Source: Fibrobacter sp. (GTDB taxonomy: Bacteria > Fibrobacterota > Chitinivibrionia > Chitinivibrionales > Chitinispirillaceae). From it: a stretch of DNA of 45,496 nt. The stretch lies in contig JAAYEB010000165.1 in the NCBI GenBank assembly GCA_012728995.1, forward strand, positions 1 through 45,496. The letters run 5' to 3'. Shown here in pieces: positions 1-7,644 of this stretch (position 1 is the stretch's first letter; every line of letters begins with the position of its first letter). The translations under genes were made by a program, and so were the position numbers. The notes beneath the pieces are model-generated. The model did not search any database, was not told where the DNA came from, and worked only from the letters and a program-made list of their open reading frames with translations.

Positions 1-199
1 CACCGGCAATTGATGCGAAATGATGTCCAAACACAACGGAACTTTTTGTAGGACAATAATCAAGGCCATCCTCATACTCAACAGCAGGGGTTTTGCGACC
101 AACTTCCTCACCAATAGATTTTGCAATAAACCGTGAATAAAATCGGTACGCTATCAAAAGGAACCCGACAGTTAACAGTAAAAGCCATAAAGTATTCAT
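1..199 (-). CDS. cstA: CstA-family carbon starvation / peptide transporter, N-terminal part
   Basis: Only the first 66 codons are in the window; the gene runs off the left edge. The start is ATG at 199, preceded by a GGGAGAA ribosome site with normal spacing. The translation opens with one hydrophobic helix (MNTLWLLLLTVGFLLIAYRF) and continues through GLDYCPTKSSVVFGHHFASIAG. The FGHHFASIAG segment is the hallmark of CstA, a many-spanning inner-membrane permease linked to uptake of peptides or pyruvate when carbon is short. It is divergent from the antiporter gene at 528. The family assignment is firm; the substrate is not visible from this fragment. Confidence 0.9.
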   Translation of the reverse strand, partial: MNTLWLLLLTVGFLLIAYRFYSRFIAKSIGEEVGRKTPAVEYEDGLDYCPTKSSVVFGHHFASIAG

Positions 200-377
200 A
201 ACTGATTCTCCCGAAAAAATTATTAACAAAGCTCGAGGCAATTCAAATTATTATCAGTTTTGGTAATAATATAAATTAATTAAATAATTCAAGTTATCAT
301 TCTAACCAAATTCTTACGGGGGTTATATAAATTTTGATTACAACATTGCGATTGTGTTCATGATTTCGTATTTTACC

Positions 378-432
378 AATCAGGTGATGGGGTTCCACCT
401 TTAACCGCCCTGCTGGCTGATGACTCCTGATT
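378..432 (+). promoter_or_regulatory. Fluoride riboswitch aptamer (crcB motif)
   Basis: The core reads GGTGATGGGGTTCCACC, then TTTAACCGCC, a short hairpin, GGCTGATG and ACTCCTG, in the order and spacing of the fluoride (crcB) riboswitch. P1 is GGT/ACC (383-398), the second helix is GCC/GGC, and the long-range pseudoknot is GGGGT with ACTCC (one G-U pair). An outer AATCAGG/CCTGATT helix (378-384 with 426-432) overlaps the pseudoknot strand and is a candidate for switching. The aptamer ends about 95 nt before the ATG of the downstream antiporter. A weak AAAAGGA/TCCTTTT hairpin with a T tract at 446-483 may be the expression platform, but this is not resolved. Confidence 0.85.
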
Positions 433-527
433 AAAAATAAGCTCTAAAAGGACACAGCCAGTGCACATAAGCCTTCCTTTTTTACTTATTCAAATTATTA
501 TTCTTTTTCTGTTTTCGGGATTCTGTT

Positions 528-1721
528 ATGCCTTTTAACCTGACAGTTGTACTCGTTCTTCTGGGTGGATGGTTTTTTGGAAAACTGTTCATGAAAATCG
601 GCTTGCCTTCAGTACTGGGTATGCTTGTATGTGGTATCTTTATCGGTACTTTTTTTAAAGGCCAGATTCCGCCAATACTTTTCCAGCTTGAGCCATTTCT
701 TAAATCATTCGCTCTTATAGTGATACTTCTCAGAGCCGGTCTTGGCATAAACCGAAGCACACTCCAAAAAGCCGGAATTACTGCTGGCCTGATGGCTTTT
801 ATACCATGTATCATAGAAGGTCTGGCGCTAACAGTCCTTTTCCATCTGTACTTTGAATTTGACTGGATTATTTCGGGCTTGACCGCATTCATGTTATCGG
901 CCGTTTCACCTGCTGTAATAGTACCATCAATGCTTCAACTCAAACACAAAGGCTACGGAAGAGAAAATGAGGTCCCTACAGTAGTACTTGCCGGCGCTTC
1001 AGTTGATGATGTCTTTGCGATTTCAATTTATACTGTTTTTTTGCAGATGGCTGTTTCTACAGCTCCAAAAATCGGAAAAGTAATCCTTGAGATTCCGTTT
1101 TCACTTTTCTCTGGAATCGTTTTCGGAACGATCATCGGATTTACGCTTGTCTGGTTTTTTAAAAAAAATTTTACAAACATCAGAGCAACCGAAAAAGTAC
1201 TTTTTCTGCTTATGATATCAGTTGTTCTGGTTCAGGTGGGCAACTGGACACACAGTGCTTCTTTATTGGGAGTAATGACAATTGGTTTCATTTTACTTGA
1301 ACGAGAAGAAAAAATCGCACACGAGCTTTCCCAAAAACTTTCGAAAGTATGGATATTTGCCGAAATTATACTGTTTGTTCTTATTGGTATTTCTGTTGAC
1401 CCCGTAATTGCCTGGAATGCCGGGCTGTGCGGCATTGCTGTAATCAGTATTGGATTACTGTTCCGGGCTCTGGGTGTTTTTATAGCAACAATATGGTCGG
1501 ATTTTTCCATGAAGGAACGATTTTTCTGCATGGTTGCCTATATTCCCAAAGCAACTGTTCAGGCCGCACTCGGCGGTGTGGCATTAGCAAATGGAATAGC
1601 TGAAGGCGAGATGATTCTGGCAATTGCAGTCCTTGCAATACTGTTTACAGCACCCCTTGGGCTTGTTGGCATTAAATATACGGGCAAGAGATTGCTTTCC
1701 GCCCCTTTTTCGGATGAATAG
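528..1721 (+). CDS. Cation/proton antiporter (Na+/H+ exchanger family)
   Basis: The 397-residue protein is almost wholly hydrophobic, with about 11-12 predicted membrane segments, typical of the Na_H_Exchanger (CPA) family. Family features include LRAGLGI near residue 69, SAVSPAVIVPSM near 124-135 (the unwound-helix region) and the ion-site acidic pair D160-D161 in GASVDD. A DD pair usually goes with electrogenic transport, but that rule is not proof here. No C-terminal TrkA or UspA domain is present, so it is a bare transporter. The ATG at 528 has a weak CGGGA ribosome site. It lies downstream of a fluoride riboswitch, so its likely role is in fluoride stress, either through ion/pH homeostasis or by moving fluoride itself (inference). 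Confidence 0.85.
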   Translation: MPFNLTVVLVLLGGWFFGKLFMKIGLPSVLGMLVCGIFIGTFFKGQIPPILFQLEPFLKSFALIVILLRAGLGINRSTLQKAGITAGLMAFIPCIIEGLALTVLFHLYFEFDWIISGLTAFMLSAVSPAVIVPSMLQLKHKGYGRENEVPTVVLAGASVDDVFAISIYTVFLQMAVSTAPKIGKVILEIPFSLFSGIVFGTIIGFTLVWFFKKNFTNIRATEKVLFLLMISVVLVQVGNWTHSASLLGVMTIGFILLEREEKIAHELSQKLSKVWIFAEIILFVLIGISVDPVIAWNAGLCGIAVISIGLLFRALGVFIATIWSDFSMKERFFCMVAYIPKATVQAALGGVALANGIAEGEMILAIAVLAILFTAPLGLVGIKYTGKRLLSAPFSDE

Positions 1722-1960
1722 TATAAATGCTGAATAATAACAATTCCTTTGCACGAATCTTTTTCGCCGCGATGCCATCGTGTGGAATTTAGGCAGGAAT
1801 AGTGCGTATTCCGGTCTATTTGGCACCCAAATCCGGTACAAACCGACACCTGATCCGGGGCGAAGCGACGCTCTTGGTTTAAGTATACATAAGTTGCCGG
1901 TTTAAAACGGAATATGCAAGTATAGCTTTATTCACCACGCAGCTATTGATGAAGATACAC
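1722..1960. other. Intergenic spacer without a recognised gene
   Basis: This is the stretch between the antiporter stop and the terminator behind tRNA-Glu. I see no open frame with a plausible start and no strong hairpin. A short string at 1750-1772 (ATTCCTTTGCACG...TCTTTTT) resembles one at 10385-10408, but the match is too short to define a repeat family. Confidence 0.5.
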
Positions 1961-2005
1961 AAACAAAAAAGGCGGCACTTTTGAATAAATCAAAAATGCC
2001 GCCTT
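1961..2005 (-). terminator. Intrinsic terminator of tRNA-Glu
   Basis: Read on the minus strand directly after the tRNA CCA end, AAAGGCGGCA (with TTTT) pairs with AAAA-TGCCGCCTTT across a short AT loop. It is followed by TTTTTTGTTTG. A GC-rich stem plus T run in this position is a standard intrinsic terminator. Confidence 0.85.
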
Positions 2006-2080
2006 TGGTAGTCCGTAGGGGAATCGAACCCCTGTTGCAAGAATGAAAATCTTGAGTCCTGACCACTAGACGAACGGACC
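2006..2080 (-). tRNA. tRNA-Glu (anticodon TTC)
   Basis: The minus-strand transcript folds as a 75-nt cloverleaf. The acceptor is GGTCCGT/ACGGACT with a G-U closing pair, the anticodon stem is CAAGA/TCTTG with loop TTTTCAT (anticodon TTC at 2045-2047), and the T arm is AGGGG TTCGAAT CCCCT. The CCA end is encoded (ACCA at 2006-2009). It decodes GAA/GAG. It is a stand-alone gene with its own terminator just downstream. Confidence 0.97.
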
Positions 2081-2148
2081 GTCAAATGACGCATTAATAT
2101 ACTTTCGTGTAACAAATCTGCGCAACCCCATTTTTATTCAGAGTTTTT

Positions 2149-2931
2149 TTACAACAAGACATTGATTACTATCAGATTACTGACAAGTATCAAAACCATT
2201 GCTGCTACGACAGCTTTTTTGGTGGATTTTCCTACTCCTACAGCTCCCCCTTTTGTAAGAAACCCATAATAACACCCAGAAAGTGTAATTACACCTCCAA
2301 ACACAAAAGCTTTTAAAAGACAGATTATTACATCCTGAACCCTGAAAAGCCATTTCAATCCCTGATAAAAAATCGGGCTCCTGAGTCCCAATGCGATTTC
2401 AGCTAAAACCTGTGCGCTTATAATTGCAAAAAAAGATGCAAAAATTGTCAATACCGGCAACATTATTATTCCGGCAATCATGCGTGGTGCAAGAAGATAG
2501 CAATAAGGATCAAGTGATAAACATGTCATGGCATCAATCTGTTCTGTAACTTTCATTGTGCCCAATTCTGCAGCCAGTTTAGCCCCGATTCTTCCTGTAA
2601 CTACCAAAGCAGTAAGTACCGGACCCAATTCAGTGAAAACGGCCTTCCCTACAGCCGAACCCAAATATGTTAACGGAACTGCATCTGCAAAAAGATACTG
2701 AACCTGCCATACACTTATTGCCCCGACAAACATTGAAGAGAGTAGTATTATTGGTATTGATGATACCCCCAGACGCATCATCTGCTCAACAATCAGGTGA
2801 AATCGCTTTAGCGCAGATGGAACTGCTCTGACTATTCGAAAGAAAAAAAGTGTAATATTCCCAAACTGTTCAATCGATTCTCTTGTAGCAGTTCCAAATT
2901 GTACTGCAACATCATCAACAAATTTTTTCAT
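2149..2931 (-). CDS. mlaE: MlaE-family ABC transporter permease
   Basis: The 260-residue membrane protein has the MlaE/YrbE signature. An amphipathic N-terminal helix is followed by about five membrane segments and the conserved ELGPVLTALVVTGRIGAKLAAELGTMKVTEQIDAM block (residues 100-134). In the known system this permease works with the ATPase MlaF and the substrate-binding MlaD to move phospholipid between outer and inner membranes. It is the last gene of a tat-containing operon, and its start overlaps the preceding gene by 17 bp, suggesting translational coupling. No mlaF or mlaD is in the window, so the partners must be encoded elsewhere. Confidence 0.92.
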   Translation of the reverse strand: MKKFVDDVAVQFGTATRESIEQFGNITLFFFRIVRAVPSALKRFHLIVEQMMRLGVSSIPIILLSSMFVGAISVWQVQYLFADAVPLTYLGSAVGKAVFTELGPVLTALVVTGRIGAKLAAELGTMKVTEQIDAMTCLSLDPYCYLLAPRMIAGIIMLPVLTIFASFFAIISAQVLAEIALGLRSPIFYQGLKWLFRVQDVIICLLKAFVFGGVITLSGCYYGFLTKGGAVGVGKSTKKAVVAAMVLILVSNLIVINVLL

Positions 2932-3838
2932 TCTTTTTCCTGCGCTGTTTCGTTAAAGATTTATATCGGAGCCAGACAACAAGTGTACTCAAATATGGAA
3001 ATGTAACTAAAGCTACAATCAATGGTAAAAGGAACTTCCATAAAGAGCTTCTCAGCGAAACCGAACCACGGAATTCAAGATAATTCTGCATAAATACAGG
3101 TGTAAATTCAAGCCTGAAATTTTTTCCGGAATTCGATCCATACTTTATAGCCTCAATGTATCCATAAATTTTTCCCAAAAGTGCAGGATCTTCAACTCCG
3201 GCATTTGCCTTTACATGCAATCTTTTGAAAGAAACAACTTTCAGTATTTTTTTAATTATTCTGAAAATCCATTTGAAAATTTTACACGCCAGTTTTTTCT
3301 CTTTCAGGAAAAAAAGTAACTTATTGTTTTTTAAGCGCGTAAGCAAATCAGGCAATTTTTCCTCACTTTTTCCTGCCGCTTCCTGCGAAATACTATTTTC
3401 TTTTTCCTCACCTTTTTTCTCTTTTATTTCATGTATCTCCTCTATTCCTTCTGTTTCTAATCCACTTTCATTAATTTGCGATTCAACAGGCTCCTTTTGC
3501 GATCCGGTTTCTGTTCCCCTGACTTTGCCAGTTCTTTCTGATACTGTTTCTCTGTGCGGTTTTTGGGGAGTCGCTTTAAACTCTTCCTCTTTTACTGATT
3601 CTTGTCGTTTGGTAATTTTAAATCCCGCAAACTTAATAATCAACTTTTTTAACCTGATATCATACCTTAGCAAAAAAAATGAAGAATTCAGGAACCAGAA
3701 TAAAAGATTTCCCTGCTTATCTGTTTTAAACCAGGAAAAATCAGCTCCAAAATAAAAAGGTATAAACAAAAAAAACGCAGTTGAAATTATCAGTACCGTA
3801 ACAATAATACCAAGCACAATCAGGAGATTGTAAATCAT
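2915..3838 (-). CDS. DUF2953-like membrane protein with acidic linker
   Basis: The 307-residue protein has one N-terminal membrane helix (about residues 4-29). A long Glu/Lys-rich low-complexity stretch follows (about 83-165). The C-terminal part contains VEDPALLGKIYGYIEAIKYG, which resembles the GTGDPALTG..YG motif of DUF2953 proteins, and a second hydrophobic segment lies near the C terminus (about 265-292). Function is unknown. It sits between the Tat/cyclo-ligase fusion gene (1-nt gap, stop TAG then C then ATG) and mlaE (17-bp overlap), so it is cotranscribed with export and envelope genes. The DUF assignment rests on the short motif and topology and is moderately secure. Confidence 0.65.
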   Translation of the reverse strand: MIYNLLIVLGIIVTVLIISTAFFLFIPFYFGADFSWFKTDKQGNLLFWFLNSSFFLLRYDIRLKKLIIKFAGFKITKRQESVKEEEFKATPQKPHRETVSERTGKVRGTETGSQKEPVESQINESGLETEGIEEIHEIKEKKGEEKENSISQEAAGKSEEKLPDLLTRLKNNKLLFFLKEKKLACKIFKWIFRIIKKILKVVSFKRLHVKANAGVEDPALLGKIYGYIEAIKYGSNSGKNFRLEFTPVFMQNYLEFRGSVSLRSSLWKFLLPLIVALVTFPYLSTLVVWLRYKSLTKQRRKKNEKIC

Positions 3839-3839
3839 G

Positions 3840-4646
3840 CTAACCTGCTGGTATCTGTTCTATCTTTGAAGTTCTGGGTAGTAAAAATCCGTTCTCAGTA
3901 ACGACCTGATCCATTGCAATATCATGATAGTCAAAAGGAAATGGTTCTTTACTTACCTGGCAGCCGAATGCCAGACCCCATACAGGGATTCTTCCCTTGA
4001 ATTCCCGCAAGAAATTATCGTAAAAAGATTTTCCACGCCCCATACGCCCCCCCTGCATGTCAAAAGCGACTCCAGGACAAAGGATCAGTTGAATATCACT
4101 TTTAAAAAAGTGGTCTTTTAAATTTTCCTGCGGTTCAGCTATTCCAAATGATCCGGCTACAAGGTCGTTGTCAATATCACGGATTTCGGCAATACCAAGA
4201 TTTCTGGATTCTTTTATACAGTATGGGACAACAACTCTTTTCCCAATATTGATCATGTCACGGATTGACTCCCGTGTAGCTACTTCACTGCCTGTACTGA
4301 CATAAATCATAACTGAAGCAGCACTCTTAAAGATTTCTGTTGATTTCAGGTATTCATAAATAGCAACAGACTTCTCTATACGCTCATCTAAAGGCAATTG
4401 CCTGCGAATGGAGATAAAATTTTCACGGATTTTCTCTTTTTCAATGTTTACACCAGATTTGACAGGTATTTCCTCCACTCGTACCGCATCATCAAACTCT
4501 CTTCTGATTTTATCACTATATTTTCTAAGCACGGCCATGATTCTTGCTATTTCGCGAATAAAATGGGGTATCTCCTTTGATCCGAAAAAAACCAGTACGA
4601 TAGTTAAAATAAGCAGTATTTCAAAAAAACCCAGCCCGGTACTCAT
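3840..4646 (-). CDS. TatB-like domain fused to 5-formyltetrahydrofolate cyclo-ligase
   Basis: One uninterrupted 268-residue frame carries two unrelated modules. Residues 1-60 look like TatB/TatA: GFFEILLILTIVLVFFGSKEIP is a membrane helix with the early Glu of TatB, the FG hinge and the Pro, then a charged amphipathic helix. Residues 70-265 are a 5-formyl-THF cyclo-ligase, the ATP-dependent enzyme that converts 5-formyl-THF to methenyl-THF. It has the basic KEKIRENFISIRR start, the nucleotide-site GGRMGRGKSFYD (199-210) and the C-terminal HDIAMDQVVTENG. An internal GGAGGAA lies at codons 57-59, but no in-frame ATG, GTG or TTG follows at usable distance, so the enzyme is probably made only as the fusion. 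The start overlaps the tatC stop by 4 bp (ATGA). Confidence 0.88.
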   Translation of the reverse strand: MSTGLGFFEILLILTIVLVFFGSKEIPHFIREIARIMAVLRKYSDKIRREFDDAVRVEEIPVKSGVNIEKEKIRENFISIRRQLPLDERIEKSVAIYEYLKSTEIFKSAASVMIYVSTGSEVATRESIRDMINIGKRVVVPYCIKESRNLGIAEIRDIDNDLVAGSFGIAEPQENLKDHFFKSDIQLILCPGVAFDMQGGRMGRGKSFYDNFLREFKGRIPVWGLAFGCQVSKEPFPFDYHDIAMDQVVTENGFLLPRTSKIEQIPAG

Positions 4647-5377
4647 GAAGTCTTTTTCTCCTTTGAAGCAAAATAAGCTACAACGACACTGACTCCATAG
4701 AGGAAAATTAGTGGTAAAGCCAACATAAGCTGGGAAAGGATATCCGGCGGAGTAAGAACAGCAGCTAAAACAAATATACCCAATAATGCATAACGGAAAT
4801 TTTTCATAAGAAAACCCGCAGTGATTAATCCCAGACGAGCCAGAACATAAGAGATTACAGGCAGCTCAAATACAACCCCAAAGGAGAGACTTATTTTTAA
4901 CAAAAAACCAAAATAATCTCCTGCTTTAAAAAACGGATCCAGCCTGTCTGCAGCAAACGATGTCAGAAATTTCATCAGAAACGGAAATGTAAAATAACTG
5001 AAAGTAACTCCTGCCATAAAAAAAAGTGTTGAAACGATTACCACAGGAAAAACTACTTTTTTTTCTTTCCCATAAAGTCCGGGAGAAACAAACTTCCATA
5101 ACTGATAAAAAATCAATGGAACAGATAACAGGATTCCACTTGCAAGTGCAATTTTAATACTAAGAATTATACTCTCTGCCGGACTGGTATAAATAAGCTT
5201 CGGCTTTGGATCTGCAAACCGAAGAGGATAAATCATTATTATATCAAAAATTCTTTTCCAGAAAATCCCGCACGGAACTGCACATAAGACAACAGCAACA
5301 ACACTTTTAATTACCCGCCATCTCAGTTCTTCAAGATGCTCCAGAAACGGCATTTCACCTGACAGAGATTTCACCAA
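4643..5377 (-). CDS. tatC: Sec-independent translocase subunit TatC
   Basis: The 244-residue protein has six hydrophobic segments and the TatC signatures: MPFLEHLEELRWRVIKS at the N terminus, FVSPGLYGKEKK in the loop after the second helix, and FGVVFELPVI (the conserved Phe-Glu-x-Pro in a membrane-associated loop). TatC recognises twin-arginine signal peptides and nucleates the Tat pore. It is the second gene of the operon, 6 bp downstream of tatA, and overlaps the TatB-like fusion gene. The set tatA, tatC and a tatB-like domain makes a complete Tat system in one transcript. Confidence 0.96.
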   Translation of the reverse strand: MVKSLSGEMPFLEHLEELRWRVIKSVVAVVLCAVPCGIFWKRIFDIIMIYPLRFADPKPKLIYTSPAESIILSIKIALASGILLSVPLIFYQLWKFVSPGLYGKEKKVVFPVVIVSTLFFMAGVTFSYFTFPFLMKFLTSFAADRLDPFFKAGDYFGFLLKISLSFGVVFELPVISYVLARLGLITAGFLMKNFRYALLGIFVLAAVLTPPDILSQLMLALPLIFLYGVSVVVAYFASKEKKTS

Positions 5378-5383
5378 CTGGTT

Positions 5384-5569
5384 TTACTCCTTTTTGCTCT
5401 CTTTTTCTGTACTATTACCGGATTCTTTTTCAATTTCACTTGACGCTTTTCTGAATTCACGTATCCCGTTACCAAGCCCTTTTGCAAGTTCAGGTATTTT
5501 CTTTGCTCCAAACAAAAGAACTACAATTAAAAAAATCAGCAGTAATTCCTGTCCCCCTACAAAACCCAT
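5384..5569 (-). CDS. tatA: Sec-independent translocase subunit TatA
   Basis: This 61-residue protein has one membrane helix ([19 protein letters not shown]), the FG hinge, an amphipathic helix ([16 protein letters not shown]) and a short charged tail. That is the standard TatA layout. I chose the ATG at 5569 because AAGGAGGATCTT stands just upstream; an ATG 10 codons further up has no ribosome site and would add a non-family extension. It forms the pore rings of the Tat translocon. It is the first gene of the tat-mlaE operon. Confidence 0.95.
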   Translation of the reverse strand: MGFVGGQELLLIFLIVVLLFGAKKIPELAKGLGNGIREFRKASSEIEKESGNSTEKESKKE

Positions 5570-5806
5570 AAGATCCTCCTTATGAAAAACAGTAGCCATA
5601 TCACTAAAACAAAAATATATTAGTTACTGATTTAATTGTCAGAATCTGTAAAACTGAAGTGATTATCTTGATAAATTTTTTCAGCCACCAGATTACATCA
5701 ACTATCCATTTTCTATAAATATTATTTTTAAGGCTTTATTCTTTATCCTATTTCCGACTTCTGCATATAACATCTGTTTAAACTACTATGGCGGAGGAAT
5801 TCATTT

Positions 5807-6553
5807 ATGTATCAGGAAAATTCAATTTATGGTATTCATGCCGTTGAAGAGCTTATCGAAAAGAGATTACTCTCGGTCGATCACATATATTTTAACAAAG
5901 ACAGTAAAAATCCCCAGGTTTTTAATCTTATAAAAATCTGCCGAAAAGAACGCCTTTCATATAATCTGGTTCCGGAATCAAAGCTGAATCAGTTGGCGAA
6001 AACAACCAAACATCAGGGCGTAGTAGCAGCCTGCAGTATAAAACCTTACTGTTCAGTTGAAGAACTCTATGAGATTGCATCAAATAAAAAAAATGCTCTT
6101 TTTCTGATACCCGCTTCTGTTGAAGATCCTCAAAACCTTGGAGCAATCATAAGATCTAGTGTAGCTTTCGGTGTAGACAGCCTTATACTTGAAAGAAAGC
6201 ACACTGCACCACTGAACGCTGTTGTTGCAAAAAGCTCAGCCGGAATGGTTGAGCACATGCGTATTGCACGACCAAAAAATCTTGAAAAAATTGTAAGTGA
6301 TTTCATATCCAGAGGGTTCTCTGTTATAGGTGCTGATGTAGAAAAAGGGGAAATACCACAAAACATAAATTTTTGTGGTCCTGTAATTTTAGTTCTTGGC
6401 GGAGAGCATCGCAGCATACCGCCGTATCTTTCACGACTCTGCACAGATTTTGTTTCAATACCAATAGCCCCTGCTGTTCAATCACTTAATGTTTCAGTTG
6501 CTTCAGCCGTTCTTCTCTACGAATCTGCAAAGCAGAGATCTTTTAAATATTGA
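5807..6553 (+). CDS. rlmB: 23S rRNA (guanosine-2'-O-)-methyltransferase RlmB, SpoU/TrmH family
   Basis: This 248-residue SPOUT enzyme has a small N-terminal substrate-binding domain (YGIHAVEELIEK and HQGVVA are typical of RlmB). The SpoU motifs follow: motif 1 NLGAIIRSSVAFGVDSLIL, motif 2 LVLGGEHRSIPPYL, motif 3 SLNVSVASAVLLYE. The family methylates G2251 in the ribosomal P-loop using S-adenosylmethionine. The start is supported by GGCGGAGGAATTC upstream. Its last 11 bp overlap the tail of the convergent receiver gene. TrmH-type tRNA specificity cannot be excluded, but the N-terminal domain favours RlmB. Confidence 0.9.
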   Translation: MYQENSIYGIHAVEELIEKRLLSVDHIYFNKDSKNPQVFNLIKICRKERLSYNLVPESKLNQLAKTTKHQGVVAACSIKPYCSVEELYEIASNKKNALFLIPASVEDPQNLGAIIRSSVAFGVDSLILERKHTAPLNAVVAKSSAGMVEHMRIARPKNLEKIVSDFISRGFSVIGADVEKGEIPQNINFCGPVILVLGGEHRSIPPYLSRLCTDFVSIPIAPAVQSLNVSVASAVLLYESAKQRSFKY

Positions 6554-6920
6554 CATTGCTGCGGAATTTTTGCACAGTTGATATCAACTCCTGTATTTCA
6601 AAAGGCTTGATAAGAAACCCGTCGCCGCCAGCCTCACGTGCTTTTTCCTGATCCTGAGCCTGCGTAGCTGCACTAAGAAATACTACTGATGGTTTCCACC
6701 CATCAAATCCGTTTTTTAGTATTCTGCAAACCTGCCATCCATCCATGTCCGGTAATCTGATATCCAGAAGTACCAAAGACGGGTGTTTTTTTCTGACCAT
6801 CTCAATACCATCCTCACCCGATGATGCACAATCGATCTTATACCCTCTGAGCATAAGATTTACCCTTACCAGCTCTATAAGCGCTTCCTCATCATCAATC
6901 AAAACCACGTCTGATATCAT
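6543..6920 (-). CDS. Single-domain response regulator (CheY-like receiver)
   Basis: This 125-residue receiver has no output domain. It has the acidic pair D9-D10, the phospho-acceptor D53 in LVLLDIRLPDMDG, the Ser after strand 4 (VVFLSA) and the Lys of FLIKPFE. The ATG at 6920 is chosen because AGGAAAAATT precedes it and the receiver fold starts there; an upstream in-frame ATG would add 26 unrelated residues. It probably relays phosphate in a phosphorelay or binds a target protein directly. No kinase is adjacent. Confidence 0.9.
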   Translation of the reverse strand: MISDVVLIDDEEALIELVRVNLMLRGYKIDCASSGEDGIEMVRKKHPSLVLLDIRLPDMDGWQVCRILKNGFDGWKPSVVFLSAATQAQDQEKAREAGGDGFLIKPFEIQELISTVQKFRSNVNI

Positions 6921-7644
6921 AATTTTTCCTGTTTTCCGGTTATCAAATAATTCACAATGTCCTGACAAGTAAATCCAGGAAAATAAAATTGGATACATTT
7001 TCCAGGATTGAAAACTTTTATAGCCATATAGTAAATAATCCTAAAAGAAATTAACCTGAATGGAAAATTTATCTGAGCCTTCGAAAACAACACCTGACAC
7101 CAAATGATTTTTGGATTTGCCAGACTAGTAATATAATCGATAAGTTATCACCTCTTTATCTTTATCCGTCATCAGTATCTTCACCAGTGTTTTTGTCATA
7201 ATCGTAATCGTTTCCCCCATAAATCGCAGATTACCGGGCTGAACTTAAAAAAAGCCAAATATTAAACTCGAAACAAAAATTGGAAGTAAAGTATATTTTA
7301 GAAAAACAATACTTGCCCGGAACACGGTTGGTCAAGCATAATCGGGATACAAAATTGTTGTAACAAAGGTGCAGTGAACCCTTCCTGTATATTGATTTGT
7401 AATTGGTAATTATTAACAGTCTACGAAAAAGACCCGCGTAAGGAAATCATAACTATCTTGTTATACAATTATCAATACGAACAGCTCATTCAGATAATCA
7501 TTTCAGAAGCAATTGCCGAACCAAACGCATCATAAGCAGCGATTACAGTTTTTGAAATTTCCCTCTGGATAAACAACGCGATTAACCATAAGCTATTTTT
7601 CTACTCTTTTTGCTTTTGTTGTTTTAGTATTAAGAGGAAATAAT
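6921..7644. other. Long intergenic region, no gene recognised
   Basis: About 720 bp between a receiver gene and a TIM-barrel gene, diverging from each other. I find no coding frame with a plausible start, no tRNA and no riboswitch consensus. The string CTACGAAAAAGACCCGCGTA at 7421-7440 resembles CCTGCGAAAAAACCCGCATA at 29243-29262, hinting at a small dispersed element. Promoters for both flanking genes must lie here but no clear pair stands out. Confidence 0.5.

Noticed and set aside
1750-1772. Resemblance to 10385-10408 (TTTGCACG then TCTTTTT)
   Set aside because: Four mismatches in 23 bp of low-complexity sequence; not enough to call a repeat.
3225-3755. A 176-codon open frame antisense to the DUF2953 gene
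   Set aside because: It mirrors the Glu/Lys-rich linker as a Ser/Phe-rich low-complexity string, has no ribosome site and no family features.
7500-7610. Short minus-strand frame with coding-like composition (VIAAYDAFGSAIASEMII)
   Set aside because: Only about 35 codons with no ATG, GTG or ribosome site and a stop just upstream; it could be a gene relic but evidence is too thin.
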